DNA of 55,004 nucleotides from positions 1 through 55,004 of the forward strand of contig JALSHB010000104.1 in assembly GCA_026982475.1 (NCBI GenBank), read 5' to 3'. Position 1 is the first letter of the stretch. Each line of letters opens with the position of its first letter. Origin of the DNA: Chromatiales bacterium. Lineage in GTDB: Bacteria > Pseudomonadota > Gammaproteobacteria > SZUA-152. The notes under the pieces are model-generated. The model saw only the letters and a list, made by a program, of their open reading frames with translations. It was not told the DNA's origin and searched no databases. The translations under genes were made by a program, and so were the position numbers. Below, piece after piece: positions 27,101 to 37,153 of the stretch.

Positions 27101-28609
27101 TCAGGCACTGTTGTGCAGATCGATGACCGCGTTGTCTTCCTGCTGGCTGCTACGCGCGCCGTCGTTGCGGCGTCCTTCGAGGAAGTCGAGATAATCCGGG
27201 GTGATGTCGCCGGTGACGTAGTTGCCGTCGAAGACCGAGGTGTCGAAGCGCTGGATGCCGGGATTGCCGACGCGCGCGGTCTCGATCAGGTCGTCGAGAT
27301 CCTGGTATACCAGCCAGTCGGCACCAATGGCCTCGGCGATTTGCTTGTCATTGCGATTGTGGCCCACCAGCTCGTTCACCGAGGGCATGTCGATGCCGTA
27401 TACATTGGGGTAACGCACCGGCGGCGCGGCGGAGGCGAAATAGACCTTGTTGGCGCCGGCCTCGCGGGCCATCTGGATGATCTGCTTGGAGGTGGTGCCG
27501 CGGACGATGGAGTCGTCCACCAGCAATACGTTCTTGCCCTTGAATTCCAGCTCGATGGCGTTGAGCTTCTGGCGCACGGATTTCTTGCGCTGCTTCTGCC
27601 CGGGCATGATGAAGGTGCGGCCGATGTAGCGGTTCTTGATGAAGCCTTCGCGGTACAGCACGCCGAGGGCATTGGACAATTGCAGCGCGGAGGTGCGGCT
27701 GGTGTCGGGGATGGGGATCACCACGTCGATGTCGTGGTCCGGGAACACGCGATCGATCTTCTTCGCCAGCGCCTCGCCCATGCGCAGGCGGGCCTTGTAC
27801 ACGGAGATGCTGTCGATGATGGAATCGGGGCGGGCGAAGTAGACGTGCTCGAAGATGCACGGATTGAGCTGCGGATCTTGCGCGCACTGGCGGGTGTGCA
27901 GCTGGCCGTCGGTATCGATGTAGACGGCCTCGCCGGGGGCGATGTCGCGCACCAGCTCGAAGCCCAGGGAATCGATGGCCACGCTCTCGGAGGCGATGAT
28001 GTATTCCATGCCGCGCGCGGTCTCGCGCTGGCCGAATACGGCGGGGCGGATGCCGTGCGGATCGCGGAAGCCGACGATGCCGTGGCCGGTGATCATAGCC
28101 ACCGCGGCATAGGCGCCGCGGCAGCGGTGGTGCACGCCGGCGACGGCGGCAAACACGTCGTCCGGGGTCACCTTGAGGTTGCCCTGCTGCTGCAATTCGT
28201 GGGCGAAGACGTTGAGCAGCACCTCGGAGTCGGAATCGGTGTTGATGTGGCGGCGGTCGGCGCGGAACAGGTCGCGCTTGAGTTCGATGGCGTTGGTTAG
28301 GTTGCCGTTGTGGGCCAGCGAGATGCCGAACGGTGAGTTGACGTAGAAAGGCTGGGACTCGGCGGAGGAAAAACAGCCGGCGGTGGGATAACGCACGTGG
28401 CCGATGCCCATGCTGCCCACCAGGCGCAGCATGTGGCGGGTATGAAACACGTCGCGCACCAGGCCGTTGTCCTTGCGCAGGAACAGCCGCCCCTTGTCGC
28501 AGGTGACGATGCCCGCCGCGTCCTGGCCACGGTGCTGCAAAACGGTCAGGCCGTCATACAGTTCCTGGTTCACGTTCTCGTGACCAACGATTCCGATAAT
28601 GCCGCACAT
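27101..28609 (-). CDS. purF: Amidophosphoribosyltransferase
   Basis: The enzyme of the first committed step of purine synthesis: PRPP plus glutamine to 5-phosphoribosylamine. At 502 residues it has normal length. Cys2 ([13 protein letters not shown]) is the N-terminal nucleophile of the glutaminase domain after Met removal. The PRPP loop [17 protein letters not shown] near residue 360 marks the transferase domain. [15 protein letters not shown] is also conserved. It lies downstream of cvpA with 45 bp between, as in E. coli and Pseudomonas, and probably belongs to the folC-dedD-cvpA-purF unit. Confidence 0.96.
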   Translation of the reverse strand: MCGIIGIVGHENVNQELYDGLTVLQHRGQDAAGIVTCDKGRLFLRKDNGLVRDVFHTRHMLRLVGSMGIGHVRYPTAGCFSSAESQPFYVNSPFGISLAHNGNLTNAIELKRDLFRADRRHINTDSDSEVLLNVFAHELQQQGNLKVTPDDVFAAVAGVHHRCRGAYAAVAMITGHGIVGFRDPHGIRPAVFGQRETARGMEYIIASESVAIDSLGFELVRDIAPGEAVYIDTDGQLHTRQCAQDPQLNPCIFEHVYFARPDSIIDSISVYKARLRMGEALAKKIDRVFPDHDIDVVIPIPDTSRTSALQLSNALGVLYREGFIKNRYIGRTFIMPGQKQRKKSVRQKLNAIELEFKGKNVLLVDDSIVRGTTSKQIIQMAREAGANKVYFASAAPPVRYPNVYGIDMPSVNELVGHNRNDKQIAEAIGADWLVYQDLDDLIETARVGNPGIQRFDTSVFDGNYVTGDITPDYLDFLEGRRNDGARSSQQEDNAVIDLHNSA

Positions 28610-28654
28610 CAGGGATAACCTCTTGCTACTGCCGTTGAATTTGGAGGGAATGGC

Positions 28655-29140
28655 CTAGCTCAGATAACGCTTGATCTCCGGCGCGACGTTTTCCTGCAGC
28701 CACACCGCCAGTTCCTGAAAATAGCCGATGGTCACGGACTCCCGCCACCACGGATCCTGTGGCATGGTGGTCAGGCCCGCCAGCAGCACCAGCACCGCCA
28801 CCACCACCGCGCCGCGCGCGGCGCCGAACAGCATGCCGATCATGCGGTCGGTGCCGGTCAGCCCGGTCCGTTTCACCAGCTGGCTGGCCAGCCGGTTGAT
28901 CAGCGCCGACAGCACCAGCACGATCACGAAAAGGATCACGAAGGCCACGCCGACGCGCAGCGAGGGCGCGGAAATGCCGCCGAGAAAGGCCTCCGCCAGC
29001 GGCTGGGAAAAATGCAGCGCCACCCACGCGGCCAGCAGCCAGCCGGTCAGTGACATGGCCTCGCGGACGAAGCCGCGCATCAGGCTGAGCAGGGCCGAAA
29101 CCACAATTATTCCGGGAATCAGGTAATCCACCCAGACCAT
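28655..29140 (-). CDS. cvpA: CvpA family membrane protein
   Basis: A 161-residue inner-membrane protein with about four hydrophobic segments: VDYLIPGIIVVSALLSLMRG, LTGWLLAAWVALHF, VGVAFVILFVIVLVLSALI and GAARGAVVVAVLVLLAGLT. The family is named for colicin V production in E. coli and affects envelope homeostasis. Its exact role is unresolved. It lies immediately upstream of purF, the conserved position. Confidence 0.92.
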   Translation of the reverse strand: MVWVDYLIPGIIVVSALLSLMRGFVREAMSLTGWLLAAWVALHFSQPLAEAFLGGISAPSLRVGVAFVILFVIVLVLSALINRLASQLVKRTGLTGTDRMIGMLFGAARGAVVVAVLVLLAGLTTMPQDPWWRESVTIGYFQELAVWLQENVAPEIKRYLS

Positions 29141-29207
29141 CAGACACGACCCATCTCAAAGCGAAACAGCGGCGATTTTAACAGACCTTGAGGTGCAACG
29201 GGGGGCA

Positions 29208-29828
29208 TCACGGGTAACGCAGCACGATGCCCTTGAGCCCGGCATCGCGGGCCAGCCGCTGCTGCAACTTCTCCGCCAGGTCGCGGCGCAGCTCCGGCCC
29301 CACGCGCACCCGGTAGACCGGCTTTCCGTGCGTGTCCTTCACCGCCTCGACAAAGGCGGCGCGGCCTTGCGTGCGCAGCCTGTCACGCAGGGCGCGGGCA
29401 TTTCTGGCGTTGGAGAAACTGCCCACCTGCACCACCCAGCCGGTGGCCTGGCCATCCCCCGCCTTGCTGACGGCGCTCTGCTTCGGCGTCGCGGCATCGA
29501 CGGGCAGGTCCGGCTTGGTGACGGGTTCCGCGATGGGCCTGGTGGCCGACTTTTCCCCGGTGACGGCTGGGGTCTCCGGTTTCGCCGGCTCCTCCACCAC
29601 GGGCGCCGGCAGCGCCTCCACCGGCACCGGCGGCGCCTGCGCCACGGGCGGTGCCGGTGGCGGCTCCGGCAGTGGCGCGAAACGATAGTCCGGCTCGGCG
29701 GGAATGGTGCTGACCGGCTGCTGGCGGGTATAACTGCCCTCGCCCGGCAACAACATGGGAATGATGATGACGGCCAGCGAGACCAGCACCACGGCCCCGA
29801 CCAGTCGCTGCTTGAGTTGGATGTTCAC
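29208..29828 (-). CDS. dedD: SPOR-domain cell-division protein, DedD-like
   Basis: A 206-residue bitopic membrane protein. After a short cytoplasmic start (NIQLKQRLVG) comes one membrane segment (AVVLVSLAVIIIPMLLPG), a proline-rich periplasmic linker (PLPEPPPAPPVAQAPPVPVEA), and a C-terminal SPOR domain (GWVVQVGSFSNARNARALRDRLRTQG ... YRVRVGPELRRDLAEKL). SPOR domains bind denuded septal glycan strands. The GTG at 29828 is used because DedD homologues begin there; the open frame upstream to 30236 overlaps folC. The folC-dedD-cvpA-purF order is conserved across Gammaproteobacteria. Confidence 0.87.
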   Translation of the reverse strand: MNIQLKQRLVGAVVLVSLAVIIIPMLLPGEGSYTRQQPVSTIPAEPDYRFAPLPEPPPAPPVAQAPPVPVEALPAPVVEEPAKPETPAVTGEKSATRPIAEPVTKPDLPVDAATPKQSAVSKAGDGQATGWVVQVGSFSNARNARALRDRLRTQGRAAFVEAVKDTHGKPVYRVRVGPELRRDLAEKLQQRLARDAGLKGIVLRYP

Positions 29829-29898
29829 GGAATTTTCCGGCTTCCTTCGCGGCGGGCCGGCCAGGGTGCCGGCCGGCGTCAGGGCGCAATTATACGCG

Positions 29899-31137
29899 CT
29901 AAGCGAGGGCCGCAGCCACCGTGTAAAACGAGCCAAAAATGACAACCCGGTCATTCTCTGCGGCCGCCGCCAGCGCCGCGGCCCGGGCGGCGGGCACGCT
30001 GTCGAAGCACTGCCCGGCCCCGCCCAGCGCCTCGCGCAGCCGCGACGCCGGCGCACCGCGCGGCGCCGCCAGCGTGGCCAGGTACCAGTCGTCCACCAGG
30101 GCCTGCAGGCAGGCCACGGTGGCGGCGATGTCCTTGTCATCCAGCATCCCCAGCACCGCCCGGGTGCGCCCGGCGCAGGGCTGGCGGGCGAGGTTCTGCG
30201 CCAGGGCGCGGGCGCTGTGCGGGTTGTGCGCCACATCGAGAATCTGCACCGGCCGCCCCGGCAACACCTGAAAACGCCCCGGCAGCCGCACCGCCAGCAG
30301 ACCGCTGCGCACCGCCTGCTGACTGACCGGGAAGCGCTCCCCCAGCCGCGCCAGCACCATCAGCACGCCGGCGGCATTGGCCAGCTGAAAATCACCGCGC
30401 AGGGCCGGCAGCGGCAGGGCATGGCGCCGCTGTCCCCCGCCCGTCCAGCACCACTGGTCGCCCTGCGCCTGGTAATGGTAGTCGCGGCCGGCGAGGGCCA
30501 GCGGCGCGCCCAGCTCGCCGGCGCGATCCAGCACCGAGCGCGGCGGGTTCGGGTCACTCACCACCACCGGCCGCCCGGCGCGCATGATACCGGCCTTCTC
30601 GAAACCGATGGCCTCGCGGTCATGGCCCAGCCAGGCGACATGATCCACGTCCACCGGAGTGATCAGGGCCAGGTCGGCGTCGAGCACGTTGACCGCGTCC
30701 AGGCGCCCGCCCAGGCCCACCTCCAGCACGGCGATCTCCACCCCGCGCCGTTGCAGGCAGTCGATGGCCGCGAGGGTGCCGAACTCGAAATAGGTCAGGG
30801 AGATGTCGCCGCGGGCGGCGTCGATGCGCGCGAAGGCGGCGCACAGCTCGTCATCGGAAACGGCTTCGCCGCCGGCGCGGATACGCTCGTTGTAGCGCAG
30901 CAGGTGGGGCGAGGTATAGGCGCCGACACGATAACCGGCGGCATGCAGGATGCTCTCCAGCATGGCCACGCTGGAGCCCTTGCCATTGGTGCCGGCGACG
31001 GTGACGACGGTAAAGTCGGGCCGGGCCAGGTCCAGGCGCTCCAGCACCGTGCGCACGCGCGCCAGGCCCAGCTCGATCTCGCGGGGATGCAGGGACTCCT
31101 GCCAGCGGAGCCAGTCGTCGAGGGTGTGGAAGCGCAT
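29899..31137 (-). CDS. folC: Bifunctional dihydrofolate/tetrahydrofolylpolyglutamate synthase
   Basis: A 412-residue Mur-ligase-family enzyme that adds glutamate to dihydropteroate and to folates. The ATP P-loop is VTVAGTNGKGSSVAMLESIL near residue 43, followed by SPHLLRYNERIRAGGE and EVGLGGRLDAVNVLDADLALITPVDVDH. The C-terminal Mur-ligase part includes ILDVAHNPHSARALAQNL. It is downstream of accD, with a 210-bp REP cluster in between. Confidence 0.94.
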   Translation of the reverse strand: MRFHTLDDWLRWQESLHPREIELGLARVRTVLERLDLARPDFTVVTVAGTNGKGSSVAMLESILHAAGYRVGAYTSPHLLRYNERIRAGGEAVSDDELCAAFARIDAARGDISLTYFEFGTLAAIDCLQRRGVEIAVLEVGLGGRLDAVNVLDADLALITPVDVDHVAWLGHDREAIGFEKAGIMRAGRPVVVSDPNPPRSVLDRAGELGAPLALAGRDYHYQAQGDQWCWTGGGQRRHALPLPALRGDFQLANAAGVLMVLARLGERFPVSQQAVRSGLLAVRLPGRFQVLPGRPVQILDVAHNPHSARALAQNLARQPCAGRTRAVLGMLDDKDIAATVACLQALVDDWYLATLAAPRGAPASRLREALGGAGQCFDSVPAARAAALAAAAENDRVVIFGSFYTVAAALA

Positions 31138-31167
31138 GAAGGAGGTCCGTCACGGAATCTCGTGGCA

Positions 31168-31333
31168 GCGGGCCATGCCCGCGATGTAACCCATCAACAC
31201 ACCATCCGTGCACCTGTAGGAGCGCCTTCAGGCGCGAACATTTTTCGTATCCGGCTTTTCGCGCCTGAAGGCGCTCCTGCATTGCCTGATTTTTTCTGCT
31301 GCTGTGTCATCAGCCATCGCGGGCATGGCCCGC
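31168..31333. repeat. Nested REP-like inverted repeats between accD and folC
   Basis: Outer 19-bp perfect arms GCGGGCCATGCCCGCGATG (31168-31186) and its complement (31315-31333) enclose inner perfect 21-bp arms at 31218-31238 (starting AGGAGCGCCTTCAGGCGCG) and 31258-31278. Each arm is itself partly palindromic. The TAGGAGCGSGC..GCCCGCGA style resembles the REP units of Pseudomonas and relatives. The cluster occupies nearly all of the 210-bp gap. Confidence 0.8.
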
Positions 31334-31347
31334 TCCTACAGGAGGCC

Positions 31348-32208
31348 TCAAGCCGCCGGCTTGCCGGTGAGCATGGTGAGCACGCGGGCCAGGCGGTCGC
31401 GCATCTCGCGGCGGTCGACGATCATGTCCACGGCGCCGTGTTCGAGCAGGAACTCGCTGCGCTGGAAGCCCTCGGGCAGGGTCTGGCGCACGGTCTGTTC
31501 GATGACGCGCGGGCCGGCGAAACCGATCAGGGCCTTGGGCTCGGCCACGTTGAGGTCGCCGAGCATGGCCAGGCTGGCGGACACGCCGCCCATGGTGGGG
31601 TCGGTCATCACCGAGATATAGGGAATGCCACGGCGGCTCATCTTCGCCAGCGCGGCGCTGGTCTTGGCCATCTGCATCAGCGAGAACAGGGCCTCCTGCA
31701 TGCGCGCGCCGCCGGAGGCGGTGAAGCAGACGAAGGGGATGTTGTGCTCGATGGCGGTGTCGACGCAGCGCACGAAGCGCTCACCCACCACCGAGCCCAT
31801 GGAGCCGCCCATGAACTTGAATTCGAAGGCCGCCGCCACCAGTAGCATGCCCTTCAGCTCTCCCTTCATGCCGATCAGGGCGTCCGTTTCGCCGGTGGCC
31901 TTCTGCGCCTGGGTCAGGCGGTCCTTGTATTTTTTCAGGTCCTTGAACTTGAGGGCGTCCACGGGCTCCAGGTCCGCGCCGATCTCCTCCCGTGGCTCTT
32001 CGTCGAGAAAGGTCTCGAGGCGGCGGCGGGCGCCGATGCGCATGTGGTGATCGCATTTGGGACAGACGTCCAGATTGCGTTCCAGATCGGCGCGGTAGAG
32101 CACCGCGTCGCAGGCCGGACACTTGGCCCACAGGCCTTCGGGGACGGTCTTTTTCTGCCTGCCATCGATGCGGATGCGCGAGGGTATCAGTTTTTCCAGC
32201 CAGCTCAT
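31348..32208 (-). CDS. accD: Acetyl-CoA carboxylase carboxyltransferase subunit beta
   Basis: A 286-residue beta subunit of the carboxyltransferase that makes malonyl-CoA with AccA. The N-terminal zinc ribbon has Cys30, Cys33, Cys49 and Cys52 (CPAC...CPKC). The crotonase-like core includes [39 protein letters not shown] and [15 protein letters not shown]. The ATG at 32208 is preferred; the longer frame to 32304 lies in trpA. It follows trpA by 19 bp, an arrangement common in Gammaproteobacteria. Confidence 0.95.
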   Translation of the reverse strand: MSWLEKLIPSRIRIDGRQKKTVPEGLWAKCPACDAVLYRADLERNLDVCPKCDHHMRIGARRRLETFLDEEPREEIGADLEPVDALKFKDLKKYKDRLTQAQKATGETDALIGMKGELKGMLLVAAAFEFKFMGGSMGSVVGERFVRCVDTAIEHNIPFVCFTASGGARMQEALFSLMQMAKTSAALAKMSRRGIPYISVMTDPTMGGVSASLAMLGDLNVAEPKALIGFAGPRVIEQTVRQTLPEGFQRSEFLLEHGAVDMIVDRREMRDRLARVLTMLTGKPAA

Positions 32209-32227
32209 GTGTCTCGTGCCTATTCTG

Positions 32228-33031
32228 TCAGGCGTCCATGGCCGCGCGCATGCGGGCGAGGACGTCGGTGATTTCCCGGGTGATTTTATCGCTTTGACCG
32301 GCATTCTGCTCGATCTTTTTCACCAGCGCGCTGCCCACCACCACGGCGTCGGCCACCGCGGCCACGGCACGTGCGGAATCGGCGTCCTTGATGCCGAAGC
32401 CGACGCCCACCGGCAGCGCGGTGTGGCGACGGATCTGCGCCAGCTTGTCGGCCACGGACTGCACGTCCAGGCCGCCAGCGCCGGTGACGCCCTTCAGCGA
32501 CACGTAGTAGAGGTAGCCGCTGGCCACCGCGCAGATCTTCTCGATGCGCGCATCGTCGGTGGTGGGGGCGAGCAGGAAGATGGGGTCGACGCCGTGGCCG
32601 CGCAGGGCCTCCAGCAGGTCGTGGGCCTCCTCCGGCGGCAGATCGACGCTGAGCACGCCATCCACGCCCGCCTCACTGGCGGCCTTGGCGAAGGCCTCGT
32701 AGCCCATCGCCTCGACGGGGTTGAGATAGCCCATCAGCACCACGGGAGTGTCACGGTCCTGCTGGCGGAACGTGGCCACCATGGCCAGCACGTCGCGCAG
32801 GCGGGTGCCGTGTTCCAGGGCGCGCTCGGCGGCGCGCTGGATCACCGGGCCATCGGCCATGGGATCGGAGAACGGCACCCCCAGTTCGATGATGTCGGCG
32901 CCGGCGGCAACCATGGCGTGCATCAGCGGCACCGTGATGGCAGGCTCGGGATCGCCGGCGGTGACGTAGGGGATCAGGGCCTGTCGGCCTTCGCGCTTCA
33001 GTTTTTCAAATCGGTCGGTGATACGGCCCAT
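32228..33031 (-). CDS. trpA: Tryptophan synthase alpha subunit
   Basis: A 267-residue TIM-barrel subunit that cleaves indole-3-glycerol phosphate and passes indole to TrpB. Catalytic Glu49 and Asp60 are present ([16 protein letters not shown]), as are the phosphate-binding region [16 protein letters not shown] and GVTGAGG. It lies downstream of trpB, with a 246-bp gap holding inverted-repeat element E, so coupling with trpB is not tight. Confidence 0.95.
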   Translation of the reverse strand: MGRITDRFEKLKREGRQALIPYVTAGDPEPAITVPLMHAMVAAGADIIELGVPFSDPMADGPVIQRAAERALEHGTRLRDVLAMVATFRQQDRDTPVVLMGYLNPVEAMGYEAFAKAASEAGVDGVLSVDLPPEEAHDLLEALRGHGVDPIFLLAPTTDDARIEKICAVASGYLYYVSLKGVTGAGGLDVQSVADKLAQIRRHTALPVGVGFGIKDADSARAVAAVADAVVVGSALVKKIEQNAGQSDKITREITDVLARMRAAMDA

Positions 33032-33099
33032 GTCGATTCTCTTGGCTATTTCGATTCGGACGGATACCCGGCATTGCGGGTTGCTTCAAGCGTGTTTTT

Positions 33100-33255
33100 C
33101 AACGCAAAGGCGCGAAGACGCAAAGGGCGCAAAGCGATGCAAAACACATTTTTCTGTTCCGCGGGATGATGCCCGAGCTTGGTGCCACCGGCTCGTAAAG
33201 AAAATCATTGCGGTTTTCCCTTTGCGCCCTTTGCATCTTTGCGCCTTTGCGTTGG
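33100..33255. repeat. Long inverted-repeat element E (CGCAAAG type)
   Basis: Left arm 33100-33134 begins CAACGCAAAGGCGCGAAGAC; right arm 33218-33255 is its complement ending GCGCCTTTGCGTTGG. The element fills the trpB-trpA gap inside the trp operon, so any read-through transcript would carry a long hairpin between the two synthase subunits. Confidence 0.75.
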
Positions 33256-33277
33256 ATTTCCCATTTGCAGCCACGCA

Positions 33278-34495
<1,218 letters not shown>

Positions 34496-34538
34496 TACCG
34501 TTTCACTCTTCGTTTGTGCGTTTGGTGCTCAAAAAACA

Positions 34539-34830
34539 TTCACCACAGAGGCACGGAGACACAGAGAAAAATTATTGACTTGTGACACCACGCTTACCGA
34601 TGTCGCCCACGCACGGCTCACGACGACGAGCAAGCTCGCTTCCTTCTCTGTGCCTCTGTGTCTCTGTGGCAAAAGAAATCAAGAGGCATCCGCCAAGGCT
34701 GTAGCCTGTTTGATTTTGAACCCCGAAACTTGAGTTATTGGGTCACTACCCAATAACACGCTTATAACGGCTTCCGTCATAAAGTGATTTTCTCTGTGTC
34801 CTCTGTGTCCTCTGTGCCTCTGTGGCAAAG
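34539..34830. repeat. Inverted-repeat element F with extra half-arm
   Basis: Left arm 34539-34573 begins TTCACCACAGAGGCACGGAG; first right arm 34642-34670 is CTTCTCTGTGCCTCTGTGTC plus TCTGTGGCAA. A second right-type arm follows at 34788-34830 (TTCTCTGTGTCCTCTGTGTC...). This suggests two insertions or a partly deleted second element in the 358-bp trpF-trpB gap. No reading frame of interest was found there. Confidence 0.68.
34735..34756. promoter_or_regulatory. Perfect palindrome in the trpF-trpB gap
   Basis: TTATTGGGT and ACCCAATAA form perfect 9-bp arms around a 4-nt CACT spacer. It is unrelated to the surrounding repeat element and could be an operator or a small hairpin. No function can be assigned. 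Confidence 0.4.
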
Positions 34831-34853
34831 CCTTTCAACTTGCGCACTGGCCA

Positions 34854-35477
34854 CTAGCCGTCCGCCAGCCGCACGGCCTCCACCAACGCGGCCATCTTCG
34901 GCGCGTCCTTGACGCCCTTGGCCGATTCCACGCCGCCGCTGAGGTCCACCGCCCAGGGGTGTGCCGTGGCGATGGCCTCGGCGACATTGGCCGGGGTGAG
35001 GCCGCCGGCCAGCACCACGGGCAGGGACAGGTCGTCCGGCACCCGGGACCAGGCGAAAGACTCGCCGGTGCCGCCCGGCGTGCCGGGACGGTAGGCGTCC
35101 AGCAGCAGGCCGGCGGCCTCGCGGTAGCGAGACGCTTCGCGCGCCAGGTCGATGCCCTCGCGCATGCGGATGGCCTTCAGCCACGGACGGCCGAACTGCA
35201 TGCAGTAGGCCGGGGATTCGTCGCCGTGGAACTGCAGCAGGTCCAGCGGCACCTGCTCAAGCACCCTTCGCACCTGCTCCGCAGCCTCGTCGACGAACAG
35301 CCCCACCGTACTCACAAAGGGCGGCAGGGCCTCGATGATGGCCTGCGCAGCAGCGATGTCCACGGCGCGCGGACTGGGCGCATAGAACACCAGGCCGATG
35401 GCGTCCACGCCCAGCGCGGCGGCCTGGCGGGCGTCATCGGGGCGGGTGAAACCGCAGATCTTGATTCGGGTTCGCAT
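34854..35477 (-). CDS. trpF: Phosphoribosylanthranilate isomerase
   Basis: A 207-residue TIM-barrel enzyme of tryptophan synthesis. The catalytic cysteine lies in the N-terminal RIKICGFTRPDDA, and catalytic-aspartate and phosphate-loop regions are visible in LAGGLTPANVAEAI and AVDLSGGVESAKGVKD. The ATG at 35477 is taken over a TTG at 35501 because homologues begin at RIKICG. The truA stop lies 33 bp upstream, so truA-trpF-trpB-trpA-accD run as one cluster. Confidence 0.93.
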   Translation of the reverse strand: MRTRIKICGFTRPDDARQAAALGVDAIGLVFYAPSPRAVDIAAAQAIIEALPPFVSTVGLFVDEAAEQVRRVLEQVPLDLLQFHGDESPAYCMQFGRPWLKAIRMREGIDLAREASRYREAAGLLLDAYRPGTPGGTGESFAWSRVPDDLSLPVVLAGGLTPANVAEAIATAHPWAVDLSGGVESAKGVKDAPKMAALVEAVRLADG

Positions 35478-35510
35478 GCGTGGGCGGTGCGTTTCGGGCA
35501 AACGCGCAGA

Positions 35511-36293
35511 TTACCAGACCAACCGGGTATTGGACAGGCGCGGGATGCCGAACTCGGGCGGATAACCCACCGCCATCAGGTACAGTCCGTGCGGCGGCGC
35601 GGTCACCCCGCCCTGGGTGCGGTCGCGCGCCTCCAGCACCTCGCAGGCCCAGTCGGGCTCGCGCTCGCCGGCGCCGATGTCCATCAGCACACCGGCGATG
35701 TTGCGCACCATGTGGTGCAGGAAGGCATTGGCCTCGATGTCGATGAACACCAGGTCGTCGTGGCGCGAGACGTCCAGCCGGGTGACGTTGCGGAACGGGG
35801 TGTTGGACTGGCAGCCGGCGGCGCGGTAGGAGGTGAAGTCGCGCTCGCCCAGCAAGTGCCGGCCGGCCTCCATCATGCGCGCGGCATCCAGCGGACGGTA
35901 TTCCCAGGTCACGCGGCCCTGGGCCAGACTGGAACGCACCGGGCGGTTGAGGATGACATAGCGATAGCGGCGGCTGAAGGCGGAGAAGCGGGCGTGGAAG
36001 TCGTCAGCCACGGGTTTCGCCCACAGCACGGTAATCGCGCGGTCGAGATTGGCATTGGCGCCGCGCACCCAGGAGCGCTCGCTGCGCTCGGCCCCGGTAT
36101 CGAAGTGCACCACCTGCTCCAGGGCGTGCACACCGGCATCGGTGCGCCCGGCGCAGACCAGCTCCACCGGCGCGTCGGCGACCCGCGACAGGGCGCGCTG
36201 CAGGCTGGCCTGCACCGTGGGCAGATCCCCCTGCTGCGCCTGCCAGCCGCGAAAATGCTGGCCGTCGTATTCCACCCCAAGGGCTATGCGCAT
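35511..36293 (-). CDS. truA: tRNA pseudouridine(38-40) synthase
   Basis: A 260-residue enzyme that makes pseudouridine at positions 38-40 of the tRNA anticodon arm. The catalytic Asp52 lies in CAGRTDAGVHALEQVVHFDT; other conserved blocks are FHARFSAFSRRYRYVI and ANAFLHHMVRNIAGVLMDIG. The ATG at 36293 begins the family-typical MRIALGVEYDGQHFRGWQ. It lies between an EcfT-like membrane gene and trpF, the fimV-truA-trpF order conserved in Pseudomonads and Chromatiales. Confidence 0.95.
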   Translation of the reverse strand: MRIALGVEYDGQHFRGWQAQQGDLPTVQASLQRALSRVADAPVELVCAGRTDAGVHALEQVVHFDTGAERSERSWVRGANANLDRAITVLWAKPVADDFHARFSAFSRRYRYVILNRPVRSSLAQGRVTWEYRPLDAARMMEAGRHLLGERDFTSYRAAGCQSNTPFRNVTRLDVSRHDDLVFIDIEANAFLHHMVRNIAGVLMDIGAGEREPDWACEVLEARDRTQGGVTAPPHGLYLMAVGYPPEFGIPRLSNTRLVW

Positions 36294-36340
36294 GTCAGTC
36301 TCGGATTCGATGAAGAGGATGAGAAAAGTGGCCGCCCATT

Positions 36341-37048
36341 TTACCAGCCCAGCGCCATGAACAGCGCGCTCAGCAGCAACGGATACAGCCATTGCGCCAG
36401 CGGCGGGTTGCTGGGCCGGGGCACCTCGATGGCCTGCGCCGGCACCGACTCCGCCTGCTCGATCACCGCCACCACCAACCGCTGCGCGGTGGCGCCGATG
36501 CGCCACAGGCGCGCCTTCAGGCTGGTGAGGCGCCCGTCCCCCGGTGGGTCTTCATCGCCGTCGCCGCCGCGCGGCCGGTGGCGATAGATCACCTGCACGC
36601 TGTCCACGGCATCCAGGGTCAGGGCGATGCGCACCGCCAGGCGCTCGCGCGGCAGCCCTAGCCAGCTCAACGGCGTCAGGCACCAGAGGATGGCCGAGAT
36701 CAGCGCCGGGCGCGGCGTGGTGCGCAGCAGCAGATTGACCGCGAAGACGATCAGCACCAGCGAGGCGATGCGCTGACCGCCACCGGCCAGCCCTTCCACG
36801 GTCGGTCCCCAGGGCCAGGCGGAAAACAGCAGCCGCCCCGGCGTAAAGAGCAGGTACACCAGGGCGATGGAGAGGAAGAACCAGCGCATGCGCCGCAGCA
36901 TGCGCAACGCCAGCCGCAGCCGCTCCCAGGGCCCCGGCAGGTACAGGGCCAGCACCAGCACGGCACCCGTGAGCAGGCTCGGGACGCCACCAAAGGCGAC
37001 GGCGGCGCCGTAGATCAGGAACAGGATGATTTTGATGGCGGGGTGCAT
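36341..37048 (-). CDS. EcfT/CbiQ-like membrane protein
   Basis: A 235-residue integral membrane protein with about five hydrophobic segments: PAIKIILFLIYGAAVAFG, LLTGAVLVLALYLPG, FFLSIALVYLLFTPG, IASLVLIVFAVNLLL and a C-terminal LYPLLLSALFMALGW. A basic cytoplasmic stretch (RERLAVRIALTLDAVDSVQVIYRHRPRG) lies before the last one. Layout resembles the T component of energy-coupling-factor transporters (CbiQ family), but no ATPase or substrate-binding partner is nearby and the typical coupling motifs are not clear. It sits between fimV and truA. ATG at 37048 chosen as the hydrophobic N terminus begins there. Confidence 0.6.
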   Translation of the reverse strand: MHPAIKIILFLIYGAAVAFGGVPSLLTGAVLVLALYLPGPWERLRLALRMLRRMRWFFLSIALVYLLFTPGRLLFSAWPWGPTVEGLAGGGQRIASLVLIVFAVNLLLRTTPRPALISAILWCLTPLSWLGLPRERLAVRIALTLDAVDSVQVIYRHRPRGGDGDEDPPGDGRLTSLKARLWRIGATAQRLVVAVIEQAESVPAQAIEVPRPSNPPLAQWLYPLLLSALFMALGW

Positions 37049-37153
37049 GACTGTCCGGGTGCTGGGCCGGGGATGGGCATCCCGCGGCATCAGGCAGAAA
37101 AAAGGCGCGACCCCTGCGAGCCGCGCCGTTGATTCTACCAGCTGTGGCTACCG

